Part shown: positions 1 to 11,210 of the stretch, piece by piece
Numbering within the stretch: the stretch's first letter is position 1
How the letters are laid out: the number at the start of each line of letters is the position of its first letter
Source: Gentiana macrophylla
Lineage: Eukaryota > Streptophyta > Magnoliopsida > Gentianales > Gentianaceae
DNA: 64,000 nucleotides
Reading direction: 5' to 3'
NCBI GenBank assembly: GCA_026214975.1
Contig: CM047814.1
Location: 20,359,541 to 20,423,540, forward strand
The notes under the pieces: model-generated
What the model was told of the DNA's origin: nothing
The model's input: only the letters and a program-made list of their open reading frames with translations
Databases searched by the model: none
Made by a program: the position numbers and the translations under genes

Positions 1-2400
1 TATTTAATTGCATTGTGTCTACGGCGTATGTGTCGAGACTTACGATTATACATACTACTTTTTGCCCTTCCTATAGTCAACTTACTACCGCAGTGTATGC
101 TGATAGCAGCCACTAGCATGAAATAGCCTCAAGGAAATTCCTCAGCCATTCAGCTTCTTCTCTAGCCTTATCAAGGCTATAAACTCAACTTTCATTGTGA
201 AACGAGCTATGCACGTTTTTCTTGCAGACTTTAAGGACACACCACCACCACCACTCGTGAATAAGTATCCACTTGTGGACTTTTGTATCTGATATCCAGT
301 CGGCACCACGGTATCCTTCTAATACTGGTGGATATCTTGTATATCGTCATCTCAGACGCATAGTGTACTTCATGTACCCAACAACCTATTTAAGGCTTTC
401 CAATTATTATGGTCTGGATTACTCGTGAACCTACTCAGTTTATTCACAACACATTCTAAGTCTGGTCTTGTACATATGGTTATGTACATCAGACTTTCAA
501 TCACTTGAGAATATCTCAATTGATCCTCAGGTTCACCTCTATTCTTGACTAAGTGCACGCTTAGGTCAATTGTCGCTTAGGGAGTGCTCAATGTACTTTC
601 ATCAGAGGCATTAAATCTTTTCAAAACATACTCAATAACTAGTCCATCAAATATTCTAGAGATCTTAATCCCTAGTATCACATCTGCAACTCCTAGGCCC
701 TTCATATCGAAGCAACTTTATCATATTCATGATACTCTCATGAGCACATCTCATTATCATCATGTCATCACATATGTGTGTTCTTGACAACTTAAAATTG
801 TCAAAGTCGATATGCCATTGATGTGGCTAATATTCGAGCCTACAAAGAGACTATCAAGTTTACACACCTTACTCTCTTGTCCTGGAACTACGAACCCCTT
901 GGGTTGTTCCAAGTACATCTCCTCTTCAACTCACCATTCAAAACGTCGGTTCTTACATCCATTTGATGGATTTCCAGGTTATAGACTCCAGCTATACCGA
1001 TGAGAACCCTTATATAAGTAGTTCTCGTAACTGGTGAGTAAGAAGTCAAGGCCTTATTGCTGTCGATACCCTCAGGATACCGACGATGCCTTAAACTTGT
1101 CAATAGAGCCATCAACCTTTATCTTCTTCTTGAAGATCCACTTGCACCCGAGTGGAAGATCAACCAACTCCCAAGTGTGGTCTTGCATGATGGACTCTAT
1201 GTCACTATTTACACCCTCTTCCCAGAAAGGATCTTCTGGAGTAGACATTGCCTCAACATATGTCATGGGTTCGTTTACTACCATATAGGTCAGAAAATCA
1301 GGAGCAAAACACTTAGAATTCCTAGACCTCTTACTACGACGAGATTCCTCGAGTTCTTGAGGATCACTCTTCGTCAGACTCATATGTCTGTGTACTCGTG
1401 CTTGCTTCTTCTTTAACACTTTCCTTACAAGGAAAGATATCCGTAAGGAACACCACATTCTTAGACTCGATGATGACATGTTCATGTACATCATTGATGT
1501 CTGATTTATGCACCAGAAACAGTAGGCACTAATGATTTTAGGTCCTATCACTCACTTTGGTTTAAGCACTTCGACCTCAGCCAAACACCCCCACATTTCC
1601 AAGAATCTGTAACTAGACCACACCTTTCCACAACTCATATGGGTTGTCATCCTTCTTCTTGTTCAGAATGAATTCTGCTGAGAGGACAGCTTCCTCCCCA
1701 CAAGTTCTGAGGTAAACCCAAACTTATCAACATATCATTCATCATCTCTTTAAGAGTTCGGTTATTGCACGCAGCAATACCACTTGACTGAGGTGTGTAT
1801 GGTGTAGTTGTTTGATGAATGATGTCGGGCCCTTAGCAAGACTCATGAAACAATACATCATATCCACCACCACTATAACTACGGATACATATCATCCGTT
1901 TGCTATGGTTATTCTCACATTCATTCTGATAACTCTCAAGGCATCACGAGCCTTATCTTCGCTTTTCAACATTTAACATTTGGTGCTATCCTCAATAAAA
2001 GTAGCGAGATACTTTTATCACCTCTAGTGTGCACGCATCTAGAGGTTCTGTGTTCCTTTCTACCATTGGAAACGGTGAGTTAGCCAACATGGCTTCAACA
2101 CACACTTGACACTTGTGATTAGAATCAAATCTCAAATTTGGTACCAACTCTATGTTCATCAATGGACGAACAAATTTGAAATTTGCACATCCTAATCATA
2201 GTGTCACAAACAAGATTACGCAAGCATGTAAGCAGATCTCATAATCATCTCACTGGCTCTTTACGGAGCATCACTTTCGTGCTCACATACAGTTTCACTG
2301 TCAACATACTGATCAATCCGGTTTGATTGTTCAAAGCATCCTTCGTTGCATCACCGAACTTCTCCATACACGGGATTAGATTAATTGGTCACTAGTGCTC
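1..2400 (-). mobile_element. Degenerate Ty1/copia retrotransposon, pol remnant
   Basis: Read on the minus strand, recognisable pol pieces follow in normal order from high to low coordinate. A GAG-pre-integrase zinc-binding region lies near 2030-2120 (CQVCVEA, then MVERNTEPLD). Integrase lies about 1640-1960 (TPYTPQSSGIA, then NRTLKEMMNDM). The hinge and start of reverse transcriptase lie at 1072-1551 (GCKWIFKKKIKVDG). RT continues through 888-1115 (TYIRVLIGIAG) and 370-558 (SLMYITICTRPDL), with RNase H-like sequence towards 1. Stops and frameshifts break it into short frames and no LTR or primer site is seen in the window, so it is a dead copy that runs off the left edge. It differs from the copies at 4857-15290. 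Confidence 0.8.
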
Positions 2401-2931
2401 CAACAGGCACGTATACTTGTGTCACAAAAGACACAATCACATTTGGATTCAACTCAGTGATTGCCAACATTTTTGTTCAGCGACAATATTGATGGTTCAC
2501 ATATACACACGACATCTAATACAATATGATTCACCATAAACTCGGGACAATAGTTGATCTTGATAGTCAATTAGATTGCCAGTTTACAGCTCTTATAAGT
2601 TCTGCAACTATCGTAATAAGAAATATTAACATATCCAATAAATCAATTTTCTACGTATTAGAACAATTTGTACGTCCATCTCACTCACGGAAATGCCAAT
2701 TAGGTAGCACCACTACCAAATCGCATACCATAACCCAATTATATTCAATGAATAAATGAAAGGCACACTTATTATTTATTTATGTTCAATATAAGTCCAG
2801 CTGCAACACATAAAACTGGCTCCTATTGAAGTACGTACAAACATCTCAATGTTATACAGTGCAGATATGACGACGATCAACAAGTACCTTAGTACCTTGA
2901 CATGGTGTGAAATTTTAAAATACAACCGTTG
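2401..2931. other. Intergenic, AT-rich
   Basis: No long frame or recognised motif. The left part (2401-2500) may be further decayed copia sequence. I see nothing else to annotate before the MITE. Confidence 0.5.
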
Positions 2932-3063
2932 TAGGAAGGTTTTACTAAGTGGCATACATTAGAGCCACTCATTTCTAACCTCTCACACACGATAAAAGTG
3001 TATTATGTGAAAGAGAATAAAAATGAGAGGCTCTAATGTATGCCACTTGGTATAACCTTCCTA
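2932..3063. mobile_element. Mutator-type MITE with 9-bp target duplication
   Basis: About 33 bp at the left end, starting AGGAAGGTT and running through AAGTGGCATACATTAGAGCC, recurs inverted at the right end with only a few mismatches. Outside the termini both flanks carry CAACCGTTG (2923-2931 and 3064-3072). This fits the 9-bp duplication of Mutator-like elements. The target is itself nearly palindromic, so the exact termini can slide by 1-2 bp. There is no coding capacity, so it is non-autonomous. Confidence 0.75.
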
Positions 3064-4856
3064 CAACCGTTGTACCATAAAATCTTTCTGACATGGTTCA
3101 TCAAAATAAAGTACTTGCCTAATTAATAATAAAGCACCATGAAACTTAATTTAGTAGCCCTGACGTGCACATAACATATATCAAGACTTTCGTCTATAGA
3201 TATGAAAATTTGCATGCGGTATTTACCACTCGATTTTCGAAATCAGCTTTTTCCTTGTTTATTGTTTTATTATACACAAGGCAAACATTATATAATTAGA
3301 TTATATCACACATGACACACCCCTTTGCAAGAAAAGTCCATACGGGTTTATAAAATAGCATGCATACCCTAGAAAAAGTCGGAGCATAACTCCAATGCAC
3401 AATCATCAATACAATGTATGAGGACTTGTTCAATAAAGATTTTTTTCCTTTCTTTTTCATTTTGCGACTAACTCAACAGAAGGAAACAAAAAATACTGCA
3501 TATCAATCACATATTATTCCATCGGAAATACAACAGGTCAAGAAGGTCAAGATAATTTTTGGGATCTTTTCACCAAAACAACAATCAACCATACATTTAA
3601 TTAGTCTCCACAAATTATTTTTTATTGTTGGCTAGTGGAAATTTTTATTATTTCCTTTTCCTGACGAATTAGCAATCAATTACAATTAATTGGTTTGCAC
3701 ACAAAAGATCAATCTAACAAATAAATAGATGATATATATATATCAGTACTTCAAAGTGATCAATATTGATCACACACAGACGAAAGGGAAAAAAATTATT
3801 CTAGGAAACTCAAAGCTTAATAAATCAACTCACAGCATTCACAAATTATATATGCTATAGTCCGCAAAATAAGGATGCAACTATTCGATTGTTCTCTGCA
3901 CGCAAATTTTCATACCAGTGTCAAACAACTCGTATTCGCCAAGCAAATAATTTAGATCGTTTGAACACCAATCAACAAATTCGAAACAGACGGTAAGAGC
4001 CCCATATAACACGAAACCGACAGAAAATATATCACAGCAAATAACTATCATAATATTGAACGTGTACGAAAAAACTATCGTAAAGTTTCGTTCTTCGTTC
4101 CGTCGTTGACCCTATCTATGTTTCTATGATGGCCCAAGAACACGCTCATTCTTCAGCCGTAGAGAGACTTTTGAATTGCAAGGTACCATTACGAGCTCAA
4201 TATATACGAGTGTTATTCTATGAAATAACTCGAATTTCAAATCATTCACTAACACATACTGTCAAACACATAAAAAAATATTATCTTAAGATTGTTAATC
4301 CCGTGGTACGATATATTAAAATAAATATAACAAATAAAATATCAACAATTTTACTAATGTAATCAAACATATATTGCATGTACAAGTATGCAAAGAATTA
4401 AATCGAAATAAAAGATTCAAACCGAGGCGAAATGCTAACACTCTGTCCCAAAATAAATTTGCTTCCAAAGATAATAGTCTACTTGCGGTGCTAGCAATTG
4501 TCTCTCAGGATACAACGGTTTACTTGTTTGATGTAGTGGCACTTCAAACTTCGAACAGACGGCGAACTCTTCCAGTGTCCCGACATTCTCTTCAGAATTT
4601 TCTTTTTGCACCCTACCTCACTATATGAGATGGAAATGTAGTAGTATAATACTTGGTCAATCTTCTTATATTATTAGCAAAGGAGTTTATATAGTAGTAG
4701 AAACTACCTACTAATGATCCCTAACTCTCAATAATGGCCACTACTACCACTTATAACCACTAATTAAGTAAAAGTTAAGGCCACTAACCCAACTTTTAAG
4801 GCAACTAACACAAGTTTTATGGCCAGTAAGAGTATGGCCATTAATGGTCGTTTTCT
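3064..4856. other. Intergenic, no gene seen
   Basis: AT-rich sequence with only short chance frames. At 4690-4850 short direct echoes of 'ggccactaa' and 'acttttaaggc' recur in a loose tandem arrangement. No terminal inverted repeats, RNA gene or protein domain was recognised. Confidence 0.5.
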
Positions 4857-5480
4857 CCAAAAATAACAAGATAGGGATCCATATGCAAGATATATAATTA
4901 ACAGATGCAATCTAACAGTAAAATCAAACAGAGATAACAGAAACAAGAAGAACACAAGATTTAACGTGGTTTCCGGCATTGTGTCGACTACTCCATGGAC
5001 AGAAAGAGTATTTTATTATGCACTGAATTTCAGACGGATTACACATTTACAATGATCATTACAATTGGTATTTATAGGCACAGATCCCTAAACCCTAACC
5101 GCCAAGAATCTTTGTCGGATTGCCATAAATGCCCCAGATGTTGTGTCCCTCTGCTGACCAAACTCAACTGATCATTGCACAGATGTAGAACCCTGCTGCA
5201 TCCAAAACCTCGGCAGACTCTCTGCAGGCTGCTGACACCAGAAGAAACTCAGTAGACTTCCCAGCTGACTTTCATGGACTTATCAGTTGACCCTCACTCA
5301 ACTGACTTTCAGATTAGTTTTACCAGATGTAGAGCTTAAGTCACTTTGCTGAAAAATCACCACCTTGACTTGAAATCTCATTCACAGTCAACCAGATTGC
5401 ATAAACAGATGTACTTGTACCAGATGCATTCATCAATGCTAGATGTATTGTACCTAATTACTCCACAAAATCCACTCAGC
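4857..5480 (-). repeat. 3' LTR of copia copy A
   Basis: 4857-5100 aligns by eye with 9530-9790 and, less well, with 14828-15100. The rest (5100-5480) is rich in CAGCTGA and CAGATGTA words, as is the plus-oriented LTR fragment at 34190-34681. The inner boundary is approximate because no clean polypurine tract was found. Confidence 0.65.
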
Positions 5481-5517
5481 TGAGCTTCCGGATTTCCTGA
5501 TTATAAGCTTTGAATAT

Positions 5518-6375
5518 TCAGCAAGTCCAGACACAACTGAAACTTGCTCTACTGAACCGGCTTAGTAAACATATCAGCGGGGTTATCCTGGTGCTGATCT
5601 TCTTCACTTGAACCCTTTTCTCATTCCTTAGAAAATGATACCTCACATCAATATGCTTGGTTCTCTCATGATGAACCTGATCCTTAGCTAGACAAATTGC
5701 ACTCAAATTGTCACAATAAATCTCTGCTTGATACTGATGTAGCCCCAAATCACTGACTAGTCCCTTCAACCAGACACCCTCCTTGGCTGCTTTAGTAAGA
5801 GCCATATATTATGCCTCAGTAGTTGATAAAGCCACTGTTTCCTGAAGAGTTGCTTTCCAGCTGACAACTGAATTCCCCAATGTGAAAACATAACCAGTCA
5901 TAGATTTTCTACCATCCATATCACCTGCATAATCAGCATCACAGTATCCTGTGACCAAACTCTGAGTATCACCTCCATAAATGAGACCAACATCAGCTGG
6001 TCCTCTAAGGTACCTGAACATTCTTTTCACAGCTTTCCAATGTTCCTTTCCAGGTTGAGCCATGAACCTGCTGACAACACTGACTGCCTGAGCTAAATCA
6101 GGCTTAGTGCACACCAGAGCATACATCAGACTACCAACTGCACTAGCATAGGGAACTTTTGACATATATTCTTTCTCCTCTCCTGATTGTGAAGCATAAA
6201 TAGACAAATGAACATTAGATGTCATAGGAGTATCTATTGGTTTTGCAGCAGACATGCCAAATCTGGCTAGTAGCTTATGTATATAACCCTGCTGAGACAA
6301 GAACAACTTCTTTTGACTCTTATCTCTCCAGATCTCCATCCCCAAAATCTTTTTGGCTGCACCCAAATCTTTCAT
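5518..6375 (-). pseudogene. Copia RT C-terminal part and RNase H (copy A)
   Basis: The frame 5809-6375 carries the RT tail (MKDLGAAKKILGMEI, then GYIHKLLARFGM) and RNase H start (GYCDADYAGDMDGRKSMTGY). The next frame, 5518-5805, continues RNase H (MALTKAAKEGVWLKGL, IYCDNLSAICLAKD, KHIDVRYHFLR). Between them lies an in-frame stop where the family has AEYMAL: the first piece ends at STTEA and the second starts at MALTKA. The order and motifs are standard for Ty1/copia. The lesion would end the polyprotein before RNase H is complete. Confidence 0.85.
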
Positions 6376-6401
6376 TTCAAACTCAGCACTGAGAAGGTTC
6401 T

Positions 6402-6710
6402 TCAGATTTTAACATTAGACTTCCTTTTTGCAGCTATCAACATATCATCCACATACAGGACAAGATAGATATGTGATCCATCTCTCAGCTGATTGTGATA
6501 CACACAACAGTCATATGGACACCTGTTATAACCCAACTGGATCATATAACTGTCAAACCTTTTATACCATTGTCTAGGAGCCTGCTTTAGTCCATACAAG
6601 GACCTCTTTAACTTGCATACAAGATCTTCCTTGCCAGGAACTTGAAATCCCTCTGGCTGAGTCATGTATATCTCCTTATCTATTTCACCATGTAGAAAAG
6701 CTGTCTTCAT
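6402..6710 (-). pseudogene. Copia reverse transcriptase core (copy A)
   Basis: The frame holds the RT palm: MKTAFLHGEIDKEIYMTQPE, SLYGLKQAPRQWYKRFD and the catalytic box LVLYVDDML. Two catalytic aspartates (YVDD) are intact. It is separated from the downstream piece (5809-6375) by a frameshift near 6390 and from the upstream N-terminal RT by lesions around 6730-7000. A plus-strand cue for the same protein is the matching stretch of copy B at 9795-10049. Confidence 0.85.
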
Positions 6711-7228
6711 ATCTAATTGCTCAAGTTCAAGATCCTGCTATGCCACCATTGCTAGTAACACTCTGATTAAAGTGTGTCTGACCACTGGTGAGAATATCTC
6801 ATCAAAGTCTACCCTTCTTTCTGACTGAACCCTCTTGCAACCAAACGTGCCTTATATTTGACCCCTTCTGCCTTAGTCATTCCTTCCTTATTTTTGAAGA
6901 TCCACTTGCAAGTAACCACTCTCCTATCAACTGGATGTTTAACTAGATCCCAAGTCTAATTCTTCAATAATGACTCCATTTCATCTCCCATGGCAGCAAG
7001 CCATTGAGATGCTTCAGAACATGTCACTGATTTCCTGTAAGTAGAAAGTACAAAACCATCCACTTATTCTACAACTTGAAGTGCATATCCAACCATATCA
7101 CCAAAACCATACCTCTTGGGAGGTATCCCAACATTTGATCTTCTAGCCCTACTGACACCTATACTCTACTGACCAATGTTCCCTGTTTGATGCTCACGAT
7201 CCTTGTTCAAGAGATCGCTTGGATCGGA

Positions 7229-8397
7229 CTATGGTTCAAAGAACCGATCGGATGAGTGTTGACTTGGATTAGCTGATTGTTGCATCTCAGCTGACTCCAC
7301 TTGAAGCTCCACCTGTTTCTCAGCCCTCTCAGATTCAACACTGGTTTCAGATTCAGCAGACCTCTCCACTGGTGAGTTAATCATAGAATTTTCATCAAAG
7401 ACCACATCTCTACTGAGTATGACCCTGGACTCTGCTGATGACCAAATTATATAGCCCTTAACTCCATCACCATACCCCAAAAACACTCCCTTCTTGGCCC
7501 TTGGTTCCAGCTTCCCTTCACTCACATGAAAGTAAATTGTGCTTCTAAAAACCCTTAAAACTGAGTAGTCAGCAGGCTTGCCTGACCATATCTCAAATGG
7601 TGTCTTAAGATTGATCCATGTGTGAGGACTCCTGTTGATTATGTAGCAGGCTGTGGTTACAGCCTCTGCCCAAAATCTCCTTGATAACCAGTATTAGAGA
7701 GCATACATCTTGCCGTTTCTAGAAGAGTTTGATTCATTCTTTCAGCTACACCATTCTGCCGAGGTGTATTGCGGACTGTATAATGTCTGGCAATACCCTT
7801 ATCCTTACATAATTTATCAAACTCTGACCAGCAGAATTCCAGACCATTATCTGTTCTGAGCCTTTTGATTTTCTTGCATGTCTGATTTTCCACTAGAGCT
7901 TTCCACTGCTTGAAACTGTTGAATGCCTCACTTTTGCATTTCATCATCACTACCCAAGTCATTCTTGAATAGTCATCTATGAATGACACAAAATATATGT
8001 GACCATCCAATGATTCCACCTTTGATGGACCCCAGCAATCAGAATGGATATAATCAAGTGATCCCTTTGTACTGTGTATGCCTGCTAAGAACTGGCTTCT
8101 ATGTAGCTTCCCAAACACACAGTGCTCACAAAAATCCAGATTCTTGACCTTATATCCCCCAAGAAAACCAGCTGAAGAAAGGACTTGCATTCCTCTTTCA
8201 CCCATATGACCAAGTCTCATGTGCCACAACTGAGTCTGATGGGACTGATGAACTGCTAAGGATGCCACAGTAGCAGAGCCAGATATAGTAGAGCCTTGTA
8301 ATATGTACAAGGTTCCCTTCTTGATACCTTTGAGGACCACAAATGAACCTTTGTAGACATTCAACTCTCCACCTTCTCCCTTGAAATTGAACCCCAC
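7229..8397 (-). pseudogene. Copia integrase and hinge (copy A)
   Basis: The 7657-8397 frame has the GAG-pre-integrase zinc-binding region (LWHMRLGHMGERGM, then CEHCVFGKLHRSQF) and the DDE core: HSDCWGP, FIDDYSRMTW, LRTDNGLEF and the glutamate region RNTPRQNGVAERMN. The reading breaks at about 7657. The C-terminal part appears at 7229-7525 (KKGVFLGYGDGVKGY, SRVILSRDVVFDE). Aspartates and flanking QNGVAER glutamate are present, so the break is in linkage rather than active-site residues. Confidence 0.85.
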
Positions 8398-8603
8398 CCC
8401 TTGATGTCCTGTAGACTAAGAGATACCAAATTCTTGGTCATCTGTGGAACATGTCTTACATCTTTCAGTGTGAAGAATCTACCATCCTCTGTCCTCAACT
8501 GAACTGAGCCAATTCCCACTATCTTGCAGACCATGATGTTTGCCAAAGAAATATGAACACCATCTATATGCTCATAAGTAGAAACCACTCCATGTAGGGA
8601 CAA
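8361..8603 (-). pseudogene. Copia protease C-terminal part (copy A)
   Basis: The frame carries the sequence between protease and GAG-pre-integrase of copia polyproteins: VKVVGIG-like VCKIVGIGSVQLRTEDGRFF and LKDVRHVPQMTKNLVSLS. The catalytic D(S/T)GAS box is not readable; the expected site falls near 8600-8650, where the frame is broken. Confidence 0.7.
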
Positions 8604-9515
8604 ATATGATTGGATGCTCTAGAATCTAAGATTCAAACATCAGCATGGTGTGTTGAATCCCCAGCAAATAGAACCAAATCCTCATCAGAATGCTCAGCCA
8701 GACACAGTGCCGCACGCGAAATACTCTCCTCTCCTGCTGCCTTTTCTTCTTTGGACAATTGGACTTCTAATGCCCCTGCTCTTTACAGTAATTGCAGACA
8801 TCTGTGGACTTAGGACATTTGGAACTACCTTTCTTGGATTTCTTCTTCCTAGATCACCATCCATATCCTTTCCCACTCTGCACGACTCACCGGTCCAAGC
8901 CCGCCTAATGTCTCGTCCCATCGCTTTGTGTCTCACTCCCCCGGCATGCAAGGCTACCCTCACATTCTCTGAAGCCACTGTATCTTTCCCAACTATAAAG
9001 GACTACACAAAGTTTTTCATATGAACTTGGTAATGACACCAATAGAATTAGGGTTGCATCTTCATCTTCAATTTTAACATCAATATTCCTGAGATCAAGT
9101 AATATTGTGTTCAGCTGATCGCAATTTGTTGGTTAATGACTTAATCATATACATGATTTCAAGCTTTGCCCACGACTTGGTAATTGTATCTTCCTCAACA
9201 ACTTCAGTGATAACATTATCAGATAAGCACAACATGATGGTTGAATGTGCTTTCTCTTCCAGACTAGCAGAATCTGCTAAACTGGCATCTCCTTTACCCG
9301 ATAAAGGAGTCCATAATCATTGTTGTTTTAACAAGGCCCGCATCTTGATTTGCCACAGAATAAAACTGTTTCTTCCTATAAATTTATCAATTTTTACGTT
9401 AACTCCAGACATCTCTCTTGCCACAGAACAGAACTTTTATCACAGAAGCCTAGCACCGGTGAGGGTCTTGGTGAAGATAAAATTCGTTTGTACAGATGAT
9501 TCCATGTAACCTACA
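8604..9515 (-). pseudogene. Copia gag remnant (copy A)
   Basis: Minus-strand gag relic. Around 8745-8820 the zinc knuckle reads CNYCKEQGH, a stop, then KSNCPKK. This is the CX2CX4HX4C pattern with a premature stop inside it. Upstream, 8694-8978 and 9030-9480 correspond to the intact-looking gag frames of copy B (13956-14710). Large plus-strand frames here are chance shadows. Confidence 0.7.
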
Positions 9516-9526
9516 CTCTGATACCA
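9516..9526 (-). promoter_or_regulatory. Primer-binding site, copy A (tRNA-iMet type)
   Basis: On the minus strand the 11 bases read TGGTATCAGAG, the complement of the 3' end of initiator methionine tRNA used by Ty1/copia elements. It sits three bases from the inner end of the 5' LTR, whose plus-strand start is TGTTATAACAG at 9530. Confidence 0.85.
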
Positions 9527-9529
9527 ATT

Positions 9530-9794
9530 TGTTATAACAGGATATGGAATCCAGATGCAAAATAGATAATTAACAGATGCAATCTAACATTAATAATCAA
9601 ACAGAGATAACAGAAACAAGAAGAACACAAGATTTAACGTGGTTTCCGGTGTTGTGCCGACTACTCCACGGACAGAAAGAGTTATTTTATTATGCACTGA
9701 ATTTCAGACAGATTACACACTTTACAATGATCATTACAGTTAATATTTATAGGCATGGATCCCTAAACCCTAACCACCAAGAATTTTTTTCGGA
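9530..9794 (-). repeat. 5' LTR of copia copy A, truncated
   Basis: It starts TGTTATAACAGG (plus strand) next to the primer site and parallels 4857-5110. It stops abruptly near 9794, where RT-coding sequence of copy B begins. The missing outer part indicates a deletion at this junction. Confidence 0.8.
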
Positions 9795-10049
9795 TTACCA
9801 TATCTCCTTATCCACCTCACCATGTAGAAAAGCAGTTTTCACTTCTAATTGCTCAAGTTCCAGATCCTGATGTGCCACCATTGCTAGTAACACCCTGATT
9901 GAGGTATGTCTGACCACTGGTGAAAATATTTCATTAAAGTCAACCCCTTCCTTTTGACTGAATCCTCTTACAACCAAACGTGCCTTATACTTGACCCCTT
10001 CTCCCTTAGTTATTCCTTCCTTTTTCTTGAAAATCCATTTACAAGTCAC
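9795..10049 (-). pseudogene. Copia RT N-terminal part (copy B)
   Basis: The frame starts TCKWIFKKKEGITKGEG and runs through YKARLVVRGFSQKEGVDF, FSPVVRHTSIRVLLAM and KTAFLHGEVDKEIW, which is the beginning of copia RT. It ends exactly where the sequence switches to the truncated LTR of copy A. Confidence 0.85.
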
Positions 10050-10083
10050 AACTTCCCTTGTCAGTAGGCTGTTTGACCAATTC

Positions 10084-10641
10084 TTAAGTCTGATTCTTCA
10101 ACAATGACACCATTTCATCTCCCATGGCTGTATGCCACTGAGATGCTTCTGTACATGTCACTGCTTCCATGTAAGTAGTAGGTTCAGCAACCTCTACCTC
10201 TTCTGCAACTTGGAGTGCATATCCAGCCAAATCATCATACCTATATCTCCTTGGAGGTATCCCAACATTAGATCTTCTAGGCCTGCTGCCAGCTAGACTC
10301 AGCTGATTAATGTTTGTATGACGCCCTACTAAGGTCTCAGTAGGCTGGCTTGGATCAGATTCTGGTTCATTATCCAGATCAGTATAGTGTTGATTTGGAT
10401 CCACTGATTGTTGCATATCAGTAGACTCCACCTGAAGCTCCACCTATTTCTCAACACTACCATATTCAGCACTGGTTTCAGATTCAGTAGACCTTCCCAC
10501 TGATGAGTTTAACATAGAATTTTCATCAAACACAACATCCCTACTGAGGATTACTCTGGACTCTGCTGATGACCAAATTCTATATCCCTTCACTCCATCA
10601 CCATACCCCACAAACACTCCCTTCTTGGCTCTTGGCTCCAA
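10084..10641 (-). pseudogene. Copia integrase C-terminus and hinge (copy B)
   Basis: Two frames: 10444-10641 (KKGVFVGYGDGVKGYRIW, SRVILSRDVVFDEN) and 10084-10443 (RPRRSNVGIPPRRYRYDD, then EASQWHTAMGDEMVSLLKN). They are separated by an in-frame stop. These are the end of integrase and the linker to RT. They match copy A 7229-7525 closely. Confidence 0.8.
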
Positions 10642-11210
10642 CTTCCTTCACTAACATGATAGTAAGTCAGACTCCCAAAACCCTCGGGAATCGAGTAGTC
10701 AGCAGGCTTGCCTGACCACATCTCAAATGGTGTCTTGAGATTGATCCCTGTGTGAGGACTCCTGTTGATTAAGTAGCAAGTTGTTTTTACAGCCTCTGCC
10801 CAAAATCTCCTTGATAAACCAGCTTGAGAAAGCATACATCTTGCCCTCTCCAGTAGAGCTTGATTCATCCTTTCAGATACACCATTCTGCTGAGGTGTAT
10901 TCCTTACAGTATGATGTCTGGCAATACCCTCAGCTGCACAAAATGAATCAAAATCATTCCAGCAGAATTCTAGACCATTATCTGTATGAAGTTTCTTGAT
11001 TTTCTTGCCTAACTGATTCTCCACTAGGGCCTTCCACTGCTTGAAGTTACTGAATGCATCACTTTTTTTCTTCATCATCACCACCCAAGTCATCCTCGAA
11101 TAGTCATCTATGAATGACACAAAATATCTGTGACCACCCAATGACTCAACTTTTGTTGGACCCCAGCAGTCTGAATGGATATAATCAAGTGATGCCTTTG
11201 TGTTGTGCAA
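10590..11210 (-). pseudogene. Copia integrase core (copy B, 3' portion of the split)
   Basis: The frame carries HSDCWGPTKVESLGG, FIDDYSRMTWVVMMKKK, LHTDNGLEFCW and the glutamate region RNTPQQNGVSERMN, then FWAEAVKTTCYLINRSP. It begins at the TSD of the inserted solo LTR. The upstream part of the same protein (zinc-binding region) resumes on the other side of the insertion at 13343. Confidence 0.85.

Larger units (their letters stand above)
4857..9794 (-). mobile_element. Ty1/copia retrotransposon copy A
   Basis: Minus-strand element in the order (high to low coordinate) 5' LTR, primer site, gag, protease, integrase, reverse transcriptase, RNase H, 3' LTR. The two LTR copies share a block containing AACAGATGCAATCTAACA, the phrase AAGAACACAAGATTTAACGT and the tail CCCTAAACCCTAACC. 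The 5' LTR is cut at about 9794, where it joins pol sequence of copy B. Several stops and frameshifts break gag-pol, so the copy is not autonomous. The outer edge of the 3' LTR has lost the expected TG start and its inner boundary near 5480 is unclear. Confidence 0.85.

Noticed and set aside
8650..9024. Plus-strand 124-residue frame
   Set aside because: Lies across the minus-strand copia gag relic; no domain and low-complexity use. It is a shadow.
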